From Arcobacter siniprincipis (GTDB lineage Bacteria; Campylobacterota; Campylobacteria; Campylobacterales; Arcobacteraceae), in contig NZ_CP182343.1 of NCBI RefSeq assembly GCF_048571125.1, positions 434,001-498,000 of the forward strand: a DNA stretch of 64,000 bases, read 5' to 3'. Under the pieces are notes generated by a model. That model had not been told where the DNA came from. It was given only the letters and a program-made list of their open reading frames with translations, and did not search any database. Positions 35,165 to 44,588 of this stretch are shown here, one piece after another. A program made the translations under genes and the position numbers. Numbering within the stretch: position 1 is the stretch's first letter; each line of letters starts with the position of its first letter.

Positions 35165-36154
35165 TTGAATTTAAAAGATGAAATAATAAAATTAAAAGAA
35201 GAACTTGATGTAACTTTAGTAGCTCACTTTTATCAAAGAGATGAAGTGTTTGAACTAGCAGATATCACAGGAGATTCTTTAGAATTAGCTAAAAAAGCTA
35301 TGGAAACAAGTAGTAAATATATAGTATTTTGTGGTGTTGGATTTATGGGTGAGAGTGTAAAAGTTATGAGTCCACAAAAAAGAGTTCTTATGCCAAAAAT
35401 CGCATGTTGTGCGATGGCTAGAATGATTGATGTGGATTATTTTGATGAATCATTGGCCAAACTAAATGCAATGGGCGTATCAAGTGATGAACTTCTTCCT
35501 ATTACATATATCAATTCAAGTGCAGCAGTAAAAGCTAGAGTTGGAGAAATGGGTGGTATGGTTTGTACCTCTTCAAATGCATATAAAATCATAGAAAAAG
35601 GTTTAAAGTCTGGTAAAAAAATATTTTTTGTACCAGATAGATGTTTAGGACAAAATTTTGCAAAAAGTCTTAATCTAAAATCAACTGTTATAGGTGATGG
35701 AACTGATCCAAAAGAAGCAGATATTATTTGTTATGATGGTTTTTGCTCTGTTCACCAACTCTTTTCAACTGATGATATTGAGTTTTATAGAAATAAATAT
35801 CCAGATATTTTAATTGCAGTTCATCCTGAATGTGATCCAAAAATTTGTGATATGGCTGATTTTGTAGGTTCTACTTCTCAACTTATCAAATTTATAAAAG
35901 AGTTACCAGCTGAACAAAAGGTTGCAGTTGGAACTGAGTATAATATGGTAAATAGATTAAGAGAGAAAAATACATATATATTAAGCTCAACTAAACCAGA
36001 ATGTCCAACTATGAATGAAACAACTTTACAAGATGTTTATAACTGTTTAAAAGAGATAAAAGATGGTAAAGAAGTATTTTCAAATGAGATATTTGTAAAT
36101 GATAATGTAATCAAATGGGCAAAAGTAGCACTACAAAGGATGTTTGAAGTATGA
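35165..36154 (+). CDS. nadA: quinolinate synthase
   Basis: Condenses iminoaspartate with dihydroxyacetone phosphate to quinolinate for NAD synthesis, using a [4Fe-4S] cluster. The 329 residues have the family landmarks LVAHFYQRDEVFELADITGDS near 19-39, CGVGFMGESVK, VHPECDP near 220, and VGTEYNMVNRL. Cluster cysteines are likely among C83, C195 and C281. Translation begins at TTG (35165) after AAGGG; no other start is in a suitable place. It overlaps nadC by 4 bp. Confidence 0.93.
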   Translation: MNLKDEIIKLKEELDVTLVAHFYQRDEVFELADITGDSLELAKKAMETSSKYIVFCGVGFMGESVKVMSPQKRVLMPKIACCAMARMIDVDYFDESLAKLNAMGVSSDELLPITYINSSAAVKARVGEMGGMVCTSSNAYKIIEKGLKSGKKIFFVPDRCLGQNFAKSLNLKSTVIGDGTDPKEADIICYDGFCSVHQLFSTDDIEFYRNKYPDILIAVHPECDPKICDMADFVGSTSQLIKFIKELPAEQKVAVGTEYNMVNRLREKNTYILSSTKPECPTMNETTLQDVYNCLKEIKDGKEVFSNEIFVNDNVIKWAKVALQRMFEV

Positions 36155-36972
36155 TTAATATTAAAAAGTTTGTAAAAAATGCTATTATTGAAGATAATGG
36201 TAGAGGGGATTTATTCTTTGATGTTGCTCCTAAGGGGAGATTTACAGCAAAAGTTATTTCAAAAGATGATGGAATCTTAGCTGGTGAGATTTATGCAAAA
36301 GCCTTATCAAAAACTGAAAAATTTGATTGTAAGTTTTTAAAGCATGATGGGGAAGTAATCAAAAAAGGTGATATTATCGCAAAGCTTGATGGGAAAGCAG
36401 CTGTTTTACTCTCAAGCGAGCGAACATTTCTAAATATGCTTCAACATGCTTCGGGAATAGCTACTATGGCTAATTCATATGCTTCTTTGATAAAAGATTT
36501 AGATGTAGTTTTACTTGATACTAGAAAAACAAGACCACAACTTAGAGATTTTGAAAAATATGCAAGTAGAGTAGGAGGAGCTATTAATCACCGACTTGGA
36601 CTTGATGATTGTCTGATGTTAAAAGATACTCACCTTCGAACAATTATGAATCTAAAAGAGTTTATTCAAAGAGCAAGAAAGAGAATCTCTTGGGTTACTA
36701 AAATAGAGATTGAGTGTGAAAGCTTAGAACAAGTAAAAGATGCAATGGAAGCTGGTGGTGATATAATTATGTGTGATAATATGACTCCAGATCAAATAAG
36801 AGAAGTTGTAAAATATAGAAATGAAACCCATCCTCATATAGTATTAGAAGCTAGTGGAAACATTAATTTAAATACTGTAAGAGATTATGCTTTAACAGGG
36901 GTTGATGCATTGAGTTCTGGAAGTATTATACATCAAGCAACTTGGTTAGACTTTTCTATGAAATTTGATTAG
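36151..36972 (+). CDS. nadC: nicotinate-nucleotide pyrophosphorylase (carboxylating)
   Basis: Converts quinolinate and PRPP to nicotinate mononucleotide. The 273 residues contain DTRKTRPQLRDFEKYA near 124-139, the KIEIECES block near 189, IMCDNM and LEASGNI. It starts in the nadA stop codon (ATGA overlap), so the two enzymes are made together. Confidence 0.95.
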   Translation: MINIKKFVKNAIIEDNGRGDLFFDVAPKGRFTAKVISKDDGILAGEIYAKALSKTEKFDCKFLKHDGEVIKKGDIIAKLDGKAAVLLSSERTFLNMLQHASGIATMANSYASLIKDLDVVLLDTRKTRPQLRDFEKYASRVGGAINHRLGLDDCLMLKDTHLRTIMNLKEFIQRARKRISWVTKIEIECESLEQVKDAMEAGGDIIMCDNMTPDQIREVVKYRNETHPHIVLEASGNINLNTVRDYALTGVDALSSGSIIHQATWLDFSMKFD

Positions 36973-37033
36973 TGGTTAACTTTTGATTAGTGTTATTATG
37001 ATAGGATTAAAATGATTTTAAAAAGGAGCGTAT

Positions 37034-38014
37034 TTGAGTAAAGATTTTATAACAAATAATAAAGTAAATACTGCCTCTTTTGTGAGTGCTTTAAAATTGA
37101 TTGAGAAATCAAAATATATTTTAATAATCACTCATGTAAATCCCGACCCTGATACTATTTGTTCAGGACTTGCACTTTCAAACTATTTATCTGAAAATAA
37201 AATTAAACATAAAGTTTTTAATGCAGGAAAAAATCTTCCTGCGAAATGTGATTTTATAAATAGATATGAAAAAATAACGGATCAAATCCCAAAATTTTAT
37301 GATTTGGTTATCTCTGTTGATTGTGGTACTTCAAATAGATTTGGAATAACACTTCCTGAAGATATACCTTTGATAAATTTTGACCATCATAAATCAAATG
37401 ATGATTTTGGAACAATAAATATAGTAGATATTAATAAGTCTTCAACTTCTGAAATAATATATGACTTTTTTAGATTTAATGGATTGTATATTACAAAAAA
37501 TACAGCAGAAGCACTTTATGTGGGAATATATGATGATTCATTGGCTTTTACAACTCCAAGATGTGATGAATTTACTTACGAAAAAATTAATTTTTTAGTT
37601 AAATGTGGAGCTAGTCCTGTTTATATTGCTGATAAGTTTATAAAAAGAGATTCTTTAGCAAAATATAGAATTTTGCCTAAGATTTTCAATAGTTTGGAAC
37701 TTCTTGATGAAGGTAAAATAGCAACAATATATGCAACAAAAGAGTGGTTTGAAGAGAGTGGGGCAACAACACTTGAAACAGAAGTTGCACTAGATATGGT
37801 TTTAAATATTGCTATTGTAAAAGTAGCAATTTATTTTAGAATTGTAAATGATAAAGTTAGAGTCTCTCTTAGATCAAAAGAGAAAATAGATGTTTCAAAA
37901 GTAGCTTCTACTTTTGGTGGAGGTGGGCATTTAAATGCCGCAGGATGTGTTATACAAACTGATGATATTTTTGAAGCAAAAGAGATTATATTAAAGGAAA
38001 TTCTTGAGAAATAA
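37034..38014 (+). CDS. DHH/DHHA1 phosphoesterase, NrnA-like
   Basis: Probable nanoRNase or pAp phosphatase of 326 residues. The DHH domain shows HVNPDPDTICSG (about 35-46), VDCG, and the D-H-H triad in NFDHHKSN near 116-123; the DHHA1 domain has the nucleic-acid-binding FGGGGHLNAAGC near 296-307. The start is a TTG with an AAAGGAG site. The 3' end overlaps the M23 peptidase gene by 11 bp. Confidence 0.85.
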   Translation: MSKDFITNNKVNTASFVSALKLIEKSKYILIITHVNPDPDTICSGLALSNYLSENKIKHKVFNAGKNLPAKCDFINRYEKITDQIPKFYDLVISVDCGTSNRFGITLPEDIPLINFDHHKSNDDFGTINIVDINKSSTSEIIYDFFRFNGLYITKNTAEALYVGIYDDSLAFTTPRCDEFTYEKINFLVKCGASPVYIADKFIKRDSLAKYRILPKIFNSLELLDEGKIATIYATKEWFEESGATTLETEVALDMVLNIAIVKVAIYFRIVNDKVRVSLRSKEKIDVSKVASTFGGGGHLNAAGCVIQTDDIFEAKEIILKEILEK

Positions 38015-39374
38015 AAGTAGTTTTGGGAAAGTAGTATTATTTATATTTATAATAGGTGCCATTGTAGCTGGTTGTTTTGTTTATTTATCGCCTATGTTTG
38101 AGAAAAATCCCCCGAAAGTAGATTTTAAAGATAATATATATTGGAATTTAAAAAGCAAACTAAACCTTGGTATTAGTGATGATAGTGGTGTTAAATTTTA
38201 TAAAGTAATATTTAAAGATGGAAATAAAGAGATAGTATTAGATTCAAAAGTATTATTAGAACCAGAAAAAAATATCAATTTGGAACTAAAATCACCAGAA
38301 CTTGATATGTTCTTTAAAAGTAATGATGTTGAAATCATTGTTGAAGCAGTTGATAGTAGTAAATGGAACTTTTTAGAAGGAAATAAAGTTGTTGATACTT
38401 TTCATCTAAAAATTGATAGAAAAAAACCTGTAGCTTCAGTTGTTGCTAACTCTTTTGCAGTTAGAAGAGGTGGAAGTGCTTTAGTTATAGTAAAAGTTGA
38501 AGATGAAAATTTAAAAGACTCATATATAACATTTAACAATGAACAAAGATTTGATTTGGTTCCTTTTTATAAAAAGAATTATTATGCAGCATTAATTGCT
38601 TGGCCAATAAAAATAGAAAAATTTAATATTGTAAATTTAGTTGCAATCGATAAAGCAGATAATAAATCAATAATAAAAGTGCCTTTATACATAAGAAATA
38701 GAAAAGATGATAAATCCAAAATAAAAATTAGTGATACCTTTATTCAAAATGTAAGTACAAAAGTTTTAGAACAAAGTGGAAAAGATGTACCTGATAATCT
38801 AGCTGATATTTTTTTAAAAGAAAATGAAGTTTTAAGAAACCAAAATGTACAAAAGATAGAAGAAACATCTAAAAAATTTATGGATAGAGACTTAGTAAGT
38901 GGTTTTAACCTTATTCCATTTAAAAGATTAGAAAATGCTGCAACTGCTGGGCGATTTGGACAAGAAAGATCATATTATCATAATAACATAAAAATAGATG
39001 AAGCTTGGCATTTAGGAATTGATTGGGCAAGTGTTAAAAAAGCTGATATTTTTACTACAAATAAAGGTAGAGTAATATTTAATGACTATTTAGGAATTTA
39101 TGGAAATGTTATTATAATAGATCATGGGTTTGGTTTACAATCACTTTATGCTCATACAAGTTCTTCAAATGTAACTGTAGGTGAAGAAGTTAAAGAAAAT
39201 CAAAAAATCGCTAATACTGGTGCAACTGGTGCTGTTTTAGGAGATCACTTACATTTTGGTGTTTTAGTTCAAGGTTTAGAAGTAGATCCTTTAGAATGGA
39301 TGGATAAAAATTGGATAAAAACAAGAATAACAGATATCATAAGTGATGCAAAAAAGGTAATAGATAGCAAATGA
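38004..39374 (+). CDS. M23-family metallopeptidase, membrane-anchored
   Basis: Probable peptidoglycan endopeptidase of 456 residues. One N-terminal helix (about 9-30) anchors it in the inner membrane; a long periplasmic region follows; the C-terminal LytM domain keeps the zinc ligands H336-x3-D340 and H415-L-H417. M23 peptidases of Campylobacterota shape helical or curved cells, so a morphology role is possible. The start is a TTG inside the preceding gene, and the stop overlaps lpxC by 4 bp. Confidence 0.88.
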   Translation: MRNKSSFGKVVLFIFIIGAIVAGCFVYLSPMFEKNPPKVDFKDNIYWNLKSKLNLGISDDSGVKFYKVIFKDGNKEIVLDSKVLLEPEKNINLELKSPELDMFFKSNDVEIIVEAVDSSKWNFLEGNKVVDTFHLKIDRKKPVASVVANSFAVRRGGSALVIVKVEDENLKDSYITFNNEQRFDLVPFYKKNYYAALIAWPIKIEKFNIVNLVAIDKADNKSIIKVPLYIRNRKDDKSKIKISDTFIQNVSTKVLEQSGKDVPDNLADIFLKENEVLRNQNVQKIEETSKKFMDRDLVSGFNLIPFKRLENAATAGRFGQERSYYHNNIKIDEAWHLGIDWASVKKADIFTTNKGRVIFNDYLGIYGNVIIIDHGFGLQSLYAHTSSSNVTVGEEVKENQKIANTGATGAVLGDHLHFGVLVQGLEVDPLEWMDKNWIKTRITDIISDAKKVIDSK

Positions 39375-40279
39375 AACAAAGAACAATAGCAAAAGCAGTA
39401 GAAATAGTTGGAATTGGACTCCATAAAGGTGTTCCTGTAAAAATGAGATTAGAACCTTTGGAAGCTAATCAAGGAATAATCTTTTATAGGTCTGATGAAG
39501 CTTTGACAATTCCTCTAAAAATAGAAAATGTTGTTGATACAAAAATGGCGACAGTTATTGGAAAAGATGGAATTGTTATTTCAACTATTGAACATCTTTT
39601 GTCTGCTGTTTATGCTTATGGCATTGATAATTTGCGAATTGTTCTTGATAATGATGAGGTTCCAGTGCTTGATGGTAGTTCATCTGGGTATTGCATGCTA
39701 ATTGATGAAGTTGGCATAAAAGAATTAAATGAATCAAAAAAAGTAATTAAGATAAAAAAAGAAGTTGAAGTTACAACTGAAGATGGCAAAAGAGTATCTT
39801 TAAAGCCCTCTAATCATATTGTTTATGATTTCTCTATTGATTTTGAAAATCCTGTAATTGGACAACAAAATTATCATTTTGATTATAGTATAGATGAGTA
39901 TAAAGAAAATATCTCAAAAGCTAGAACTTTTGGATTTTTACATGAAGTGCAATATTTACGAAGTATAGGATTGGCTCAAGGTGGTAGCATGGAAAATGCT
40001 ATTGTTGTAGATAATGATAAAATCTTAAATCCAGAAGGTTTAAGATATGAAAATGAATTTGTAAGACATAAAATTCTTGATGCAATAGGTGATATGTCAC
40101 TTTTAGGTTATACATTAATAGGTGAATATGATGCCCATGCTGGAAGCCATCATTTAAATCATTTATTGACAAAAAAAGTTTATGAATCAGAAGAAAATTA
40201 TGAAATTTTAGATTTAGAAGAAGCACAAAAAGAGAGTTATGTTTTCCAAAAAGCATATGCTTTAGTTGATGCAAATTAA
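39371..40279 (+). CDS. lpxC: UDP-3-O-acyl-N-acetylglucosamine deacetylase
   Basis: Zinc enzyme for the committed step of lipid A synthesis. The 302 residues show the start QRTIAKAVEIVGIGLHKG, the first zinc histidine in STIEHLLSA near 73-81, and the second pair in RHKILDAIGDMSLLG near 231-245 (H and D), with a catalytic histidine in AGSHHLNHLL. It confirms a Gram-negative envelope. Joined to the M23 gene by a 4-bp overlap. Confidence 0.95.
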   Translation: MKQRTIAKAVEIVGIGLHKGVPVKMRLEPLEANQGIIFYRSDEALTIPLKIENVVDTKMATVIGKDGIVISTIEHLLSAVYAYGIDNLRIVLDNDEVPVLDGSSSGYCMLIDEVGIKELNESKKVIKIKKEVEVTTEDGKRVSLKPSNHIVYDFSIDFENPVIGQQNYHFDYSIDEYKENISKARTFGFLHEVQYLRSIGLAQGGSMENAIVVDNDKILNPEGLRYENEFVRHKILDAIGDMSLLGYTLIGEYDAHAGSHHLNHLLTKKVYESEENYEILDLEEAQKESYVFQKAYALVDAN

Positions 40280-40287
40280 GGGATTAT

Positions 40288-40740
40288 TTGATAGATATTA
40301 TAGTTATTTCAATTTCGACTCCAATAAAGATTGGAATTTATGAAAATCAGCTTTTGATAAAAGAGATTGAACAAGAGGGAAAAACATCTGATATTTTGCC
40401 AATAATTTTTAAAAAATTATTGCAAGATTATGATATAAAATCTATAACTTATGTAAATACACCAGGTTCTTATATGGCAATAAAAGTAGCTTATGTATTT
40501 TTAAAAACTGTTTGTATTGCTAGAAATATAGAGTTAAATGCTGCTAGTGGATTTTTATTTAATGAGAATTCACCAATAAAAGCTTTGGGGAAAAAGTACT
40601 TTTTTAATAAAAATGGTGAAATAATTATAGATTTTTTAGAAGAAAAGAGTATAATTTCGGATTTTAAATTACCAAAAAGTTTAGATAAAACAAAATTTTC
40701 ATCTAATACTTTGCCAATTTACAATTTACCAGCAGTATAA
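40288..40740 (+). CDS. TsaB-like protein, degenerate
   Basis: A 150-residue protein resembling the N-terminal half of TsaB, the scaffold partner of TsaD in making the t6A modification of tRNA. Recognisable are the first strand (IDIIVISISTPIKIGIY) and a motif VNTPGSYMAIKVAYVFLKT, which corresponds to the TsaB GPGSFTGLRIG region but has lost most conserved residues. TTG start. It sits between lpxC and thrB, as does a similar short protein in C. jejuni by my memory. Assignment is moderate. Confidence 0.6.
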   Translation: MIDIIVISISTPIKIGIYENQLLIKEIEQEGKTSDILPIIFKKLLQDYDIKSITYVNTPGSYMAIKVAYVFLKTVCIARNIELNAASGFLFNENSPIKALGKKYFFNKNGEIIIDFLEEKSIISDFKLPKSLDKTKFSSNTLPIYNLPAV

Positions 40741-40751
40741 AAGGAATATAA

Positions 40752-41633
40752 TTGAGAATTAGTGTGCCAGCTACGAGTGCAAATCTAGGGCCAGGTTTTG
40801 ATACCCTAGGATTAGCTTTAAAAATAAAAAATCAAGTAACAATAAGACCAGCAAAATTTCATAGTGTATCTTTAAAAGGTGAGGGTTCAAATAATCCTAT
40901 ACTAAAAGATAACAATATGTTTATTGCTATTTTTAATGATTTTTATAATAATTTATCACAAAAAAAGAGATCTTTTAGATTTGAATTTGAAAATCAAATT
41001 CCACTATCAAGAGGTTTAGGAAGTTCGTCTGCTGTAATTGTTAGTGCAATTGCATCAGCTTATGCTATAGAAGAGATGGAATTGCCAAAAGAAAAATTAC
41101 TTAATTTAGCGCTTGCTTATGAGTCTCATCCAGATAATATTACGCCAGCCGTTATGGGTGGATTTACAGTCTCATCAGTTGAAGATAATGAAGTAAAATT
41201 TATAAATAAATCTATTCCTAAAAGTTTAAGTGCGGTAGTTGTTGTTCCTAATAGACCAATTTCTACACAACTTTCAAGAAAAACTTTACCATATAAATAT
41301 TCTAAAGAAGATGCTATATTTAATCTATCTCACTCTTCATTATTAACAGCTGCTTTTATGAGTGAAAATTGGGAAATGTTAAAAATAGCTTCTCAAGATA
41401 AATTTCATCAAAGTTATAGAATGAGACAAATGCCAGAGCTTTTTGAGGTTCAAAAATGCTCTTTAAATAGTGGTGCTTTAATGAGCACTTTATCTGGTTC
41501 TGGTTCTACACTTTTTTCTATTTGTTATTTTGAAGATGCAAAGAAAATTGAGAAAGAATTAAGAGCAAAATTTCCACATTTTAAAGTTTTTATTTCTGGT
41601 TTTGATAACTATGGAATTAAAGTTGAAGCATAA
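40752..41633 (+). CDS. thrB: homoserine kinase
   Basis: GHMP-family kinase for threonine synthesis. The 293 residues begin with RISVPATSANLGPGFDTLGL, carry the ATP-binding PLSRGLGSSSAV near 86-97, and the third GHMP motif MSTLSGSGSTLFS near 247-259. It starts at TTG after an AAGGA site. Confidence 0.95.
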   Translation: MRISVPATSANLGPGFDTLGLALKIKNQVTIRPAKFHSVSLKGEGSNNPILKDNNMFIAIFNDFYNNLSQKKRSFRFEFENQIPLSRGLGSSSAVIVSAIASAYAIEEMELPKEKLLNLALAYESHPDNITPAVMGGFTVSSVEDNEVKFINKSIPKSLSAVVVVPNRPISTQLSRKTLPYKYSKEDAIFNLSHSSLLTAAFMSENWEMLKIASQDKFHQSYRMRQMPELFEVQKCSLNSGALMSTLSGSGSTLFSICYFEDAKKIEKELRAKFPHFKVFISGFDNYGIKVEA

Positions 41634-41659
41634 AAATTGGAAATTTAATAAATTTTGGA

Positions 41660-41665
41660 TATAAT
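41660..41665 (+). promoter_or_regulatory. -10-like element abutting the ylxR start
   Basis: TATAAT in TTTTGGATATAATC, two bases before the TTG start of ylxR. If active, transcription would begin inside ylxR, giving a leader for infB rather than for ylxR. Confidence 0.35.
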
Positions 41666-41667
41666 CA

Positions 41668-41934
41668 TTGCCTAAATTAGAAAAACCTATAAGAACTTGT
41701 ATAGTTTGTCGTAGTAAACTAAGTAAAGAAAACCTAGTGAGACTTCAATGTAAGGATTACAAACTTATCAGTTTTGATGGAATAGGTAGGAGTTTCTATA
41801 TTTGTAAAGAGTGTCAAGAGAAAACTCTTTTAGACGAAGAAACAAAAAAAATTGAAAAAGCACTTTTTAAACAGTGTAAAAAAAAAGACGAGTACTTGGT
41901 ACAACTTAAGGAGATAATAACGCATGTCAGATAA
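41668..41934 (+). CDS. YlxR-family protein (DUF448)
   Basis: An 88-residue RNA-binding-type protein of the YlxR family, commonly encoded just before infB. The motif RTCIVCRSKLSKENLVRL near 9-26 and the later YICKECQEK are typical; the four cysteines may bind zinc. The frame starts at TTG, since no ATG exists near the conserved N terminus. It overlaps infB by 11 bp. Confidence 0.85.
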   Translation: MPKLEKPIRTCIVCRSKLSKENLVRLQCKDYKLISFDGIGRSFYICKECQEKTLLDEETKKIEKALFKQCKKKDEYLVQLKEIITHVR

Positions 41935-44587
41935 CGTAAGAGTATATGAAATTGCAGAAGAAGCTGGGGCTAGCAGCAACCATGTCATAAATAAAGCAAA
42001 AGATTTAGGAATTGAACTTAAATCACCTCAAAGTCAAACAACTGTTGAGGATGCAGAAGAGATAGTAAACTATATAATGACTGGAAAAAGTAAAAAACTT
42101 CCACAAAAGAAAAAAGTAGTTAAGAAGGTTGAACCTAAAATAGTCAAAGAAGAACCTGTGGTAAGCGAAGAAACTAAGCCAAAAGAAGAACTTACTGTTA
42201 AAGAAACTAAGGTTGAAGAACCAAAAGAAGAAATTAAGCCAGTAATTGAAAAACCTAAAAAAACTGAAGATACTAGCCCTAAAAAAACTGATGATACTCA
42301 AGAAGTTACTGATACTTTATCTGTTAAAAAAGTTGTACCTAAAAGAAGAGGTTTAAAAATTGTTAAAAAGAAAAAACCTGAAGAACCAAAAATAGAAAAA
42401 AAAGAAGAACCAACTTTCTCTTCAGCTGATTCTTCTCAAGTAAAAAAACCTATGAAATCTCTTAGTGAAATTCTAGGTGGAAATAATAATCAAGAAAATC
42501 AATCAGAAGCGGCAAAAGCAAAAGCTAAAGTTCAAAAGAAAAAAGCACCACCACGAGCTCATGAGCATGGAAAAGTATTAGAAATATCAAAACAAGAGTT
42601 TAAAGAGTCTGATGATTCATTATTAGGTGAAGAAGTTGTTTTACTTGATATGGGATTAACTGATACATCAAAACTATTTGATGATCCACATAAACCAGCA
42701 AAAAATAATAATGATAAACAAACTAGAAGTTCAAAACCTGCTGCCTTTGGAAATAGACCTCAAGGTTTAAAAAGAGGTAGAAGAAAGAAAAGAATTAAAA
42801 GAGAAGTTGAAGCAGCAGAAGTAACTGAAATCACAATACCTGAAGATGTTAGGGTTTATGAGTTTGCAGAAGCTTGTGGGAAAAGTGCTTCAGAAGTAAT
42901 TACAGTACTATTTTCTTTAGGAATGATGGTTACAAAAAATGACTTCTTAAAACAAGATGAATTAGAAATTCTTGGTGAAGAGTTTGGTATTGAAGTAACT
43001 GTAAAAGATGCTTTAGAAGATGTTAATTATGTAGAAGATTTCGATGAAGAAATTGATAAATCTAATTTCGTAACTAGGCCACCAGTTGTAACAATAATGG
43101 GACATGTTGACCATGGTAAAACTTCATTATTAGATAAAATTAGAAGCGCAAAAGTTGCAAAAGGTGAAGCTGGTGGAATTACTCAACATATTTCTGCTTA
43201 TACAGTTGAACAAAATGGTAAAAAAATCACTTTCGTGGATACTCCAGGACATGCTGCTTTTAGTGAAATGAGATCAAGAGGTGCAAGTGTAACTGATGTT
43301 ATTATTATAGTTGTTGCAGCTGATGATGGTGTTAAACCACAAACAGAAGAAGTAATAGCACATGCAAAAGCAAGTGGTTGTCCAATCATTGTTGCAATGA
43401 ATAAAATGGATAAAGAGACAGCAAATCCTGATATGGTTAAATCACAAATGGCTGAGAAAGATATGCTTCCTATTGATTGGGGTGGAGATATTGAATTTAT
43501 TGGTGTTTCAGCTCATACAGGTGAGGGTATTGATGATTTACTTGAAAATATTTTAATTCAAGCAGAAATGTTAGAATTACAAGCAGACCCTAGCTCAAAA
43601 GCAAAAGCTACAGTTGTGGAAGCTACACTTGAAAAAGGTAGAGGTCCAGTTGCAACTGTAATCGTGCAAAGTGGTACGTTAAGAGTTGGTGATAATATCG
43701 TAAGTGATACTACATATGGTAGAGTAAAAGCTATAACTAATGATATGGGACAACCTGTAAAAGAGTTAGGACTTTCAGAAACTGGTAATGTATTAGGACT
43801 AAATGATATTCCTACATCTGGTTCAGTTATGGTTGTTCAAGATAGTGAAAAAGAAGCTAGAGATATCGCTACTACTAGAGCTGAACATGCAAGAGCAAAA
43901 GAGTTATCAAAATCAACTAAAGTATCTTTAGAAGAGATGAGTGGATTAATTGCAGAAGGAAAAATCAAACAACTTCCAGTAATTATTAAAACTGATGTTG
44001 GTGGTTCTTTAGAAGCAATTAAAGGTTCATTAGAAAAAATCCAAAATGATGAAGTAAAAGTTAAAATTTTACATGCAGCAGTTGGTGGAATCACTGAGTC
44101 TGATGTGGTTTTAGCAGGAGCTAGTGAGGGTTGTATTATCTTAGGATTTAATGTAAGACCTACTGGTTCTATTAAACAAAAAGCTAAAGCTGATGGAATC
44201 ACAATCAATACTTATAGTATTATTTATGATTTAATTGATGATATCAAAGCTACATTATCTGGTATGATGAGTGCAGTAATAAGAGAAGAAAATACTGGTC
44301 AAGCAGAAGTTAAAGATACATTTGTTGTACCAAAAGTTGGAACTGTTGCTGGATGTTTAGTAACTGATGGTAAAGTTATCAAAGGTGGACATGCAAGAAT
44401 CATTAGAGATGGTGTTGTTACATATACAGGTAAAATTTCATCACTTAAAAGATTCAAAGATGATGCAAAAGAAGTTGTTAATGGATTTGAATGTGGTATT
44501 ATGTTTGAAAAATTCAATGATATAAAAGTTGGAGATTTCATCGAAACATTTATTCAAATTGAAGAAAAAATCAATATAGATTTATAA
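41924..44587 (+). CDS. infB: translation initiation factor IF-2
   Basis: GTPase that places initiator tRNA on the ribosome. The 887 residues comprise an N-terminal helical subdomain (RVYEIAEEAG), a long Lys/Glu/Pro-rich linker (about 60-160) of low complexity, a second IF2-N domain (near 308), then the G domain with G1 GHVDHGKTS from residue 393, DTPGHAAFSEMR, and NKMD. Domains II-IV follow. It is followed closely by rbfA and rimP. Confidence 0.97.
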   Translation: MSDNVRVYEIAEEAGASSNHVINKAKDLGIELKSPQSQTTVEDAEEIVNYIMTGKSKKLPQKKKVVKKVEPKIVKEEPVVSEETKPKEELTVKETKVEEPKEEIKPVIEKPKKTEDTSPKKTDDTQEVTDTLSVKKVVPKRRGLKIVKKKKPEEPKIEKKEEPTFSSADSSQVKKPMKSLSEILGGNNNQENQSEAAKAKAKVQKKKAPPRAHEHGKVLEISKQEFKESDDSLLGEEVVLLDMGLTDTSKLFDDPHKPAKNNNDKQTRSSKPAAFGNRPQGLKRGRRKKRIKREVEAAEVTEITIPEDVRVYEFAEACGKSASEVITVLFSLGMMVTKNDFLKQDELEILGEEFGIEVTVKDALEDVNYVEDFDEEIDKSNFVTRPPVVTIMGHVDHGKTSLLDKIRSAKVAKGEAGGITQHISAYTVEQNGKKITFVDTPGHAAFSEMRSRGASVTDVIIIVVAADDGVKPQTEEVIAHAKASGCPIIVAMNKMDKETANPDMVKSQMAEKDMLPIDWGGDIEFIGVSAHTGEGIDDLLENILIQAEMLELQADPSSKAKATVVEATLEKGRGPVATVIVQSGTLRVGDNIVSDTTYGRVKAITNDMGQPVKELGLSETGNVLGLNDIPTSGSVMVVQDSEKEARDIATTRAEHARAKELSKSTKVSLEEMSGLIAEGKIKQLPVIIKTDVGGSLEAIKGSLEKIQNDEVKVKILHAAVGGITESDVVLAGASEGCIILGFNVRPTGSIKQKAKADGITINTYSIIYDLIDDIKATLSGMMSAVIREENTGQAEVKDTFVVPKVGTVAGCLVTDGKVIKGGHARIIRDGVVTYTGKISSLKRFKDDAKEVVNGFECGIMFEKFNDIKVGDFIETFIQIEEKINIDL

Positions 44588-44588
44588 T

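Noticed and set aside
36964..36992. 11-base direct repeat TTTGATTAGTG after nadC
   Set aside because: Short and AT-rich, first copy overlaps the nadC stop, and there is no clear promoter or partner; probably chance.
42060..42420. Lys/Glu/Pro-rich repeats in infB as a tandem repeat or recombination site
   Set aside because: This is the ordinary low-complexity linker of IF-2 and shows no exact repeat unit.
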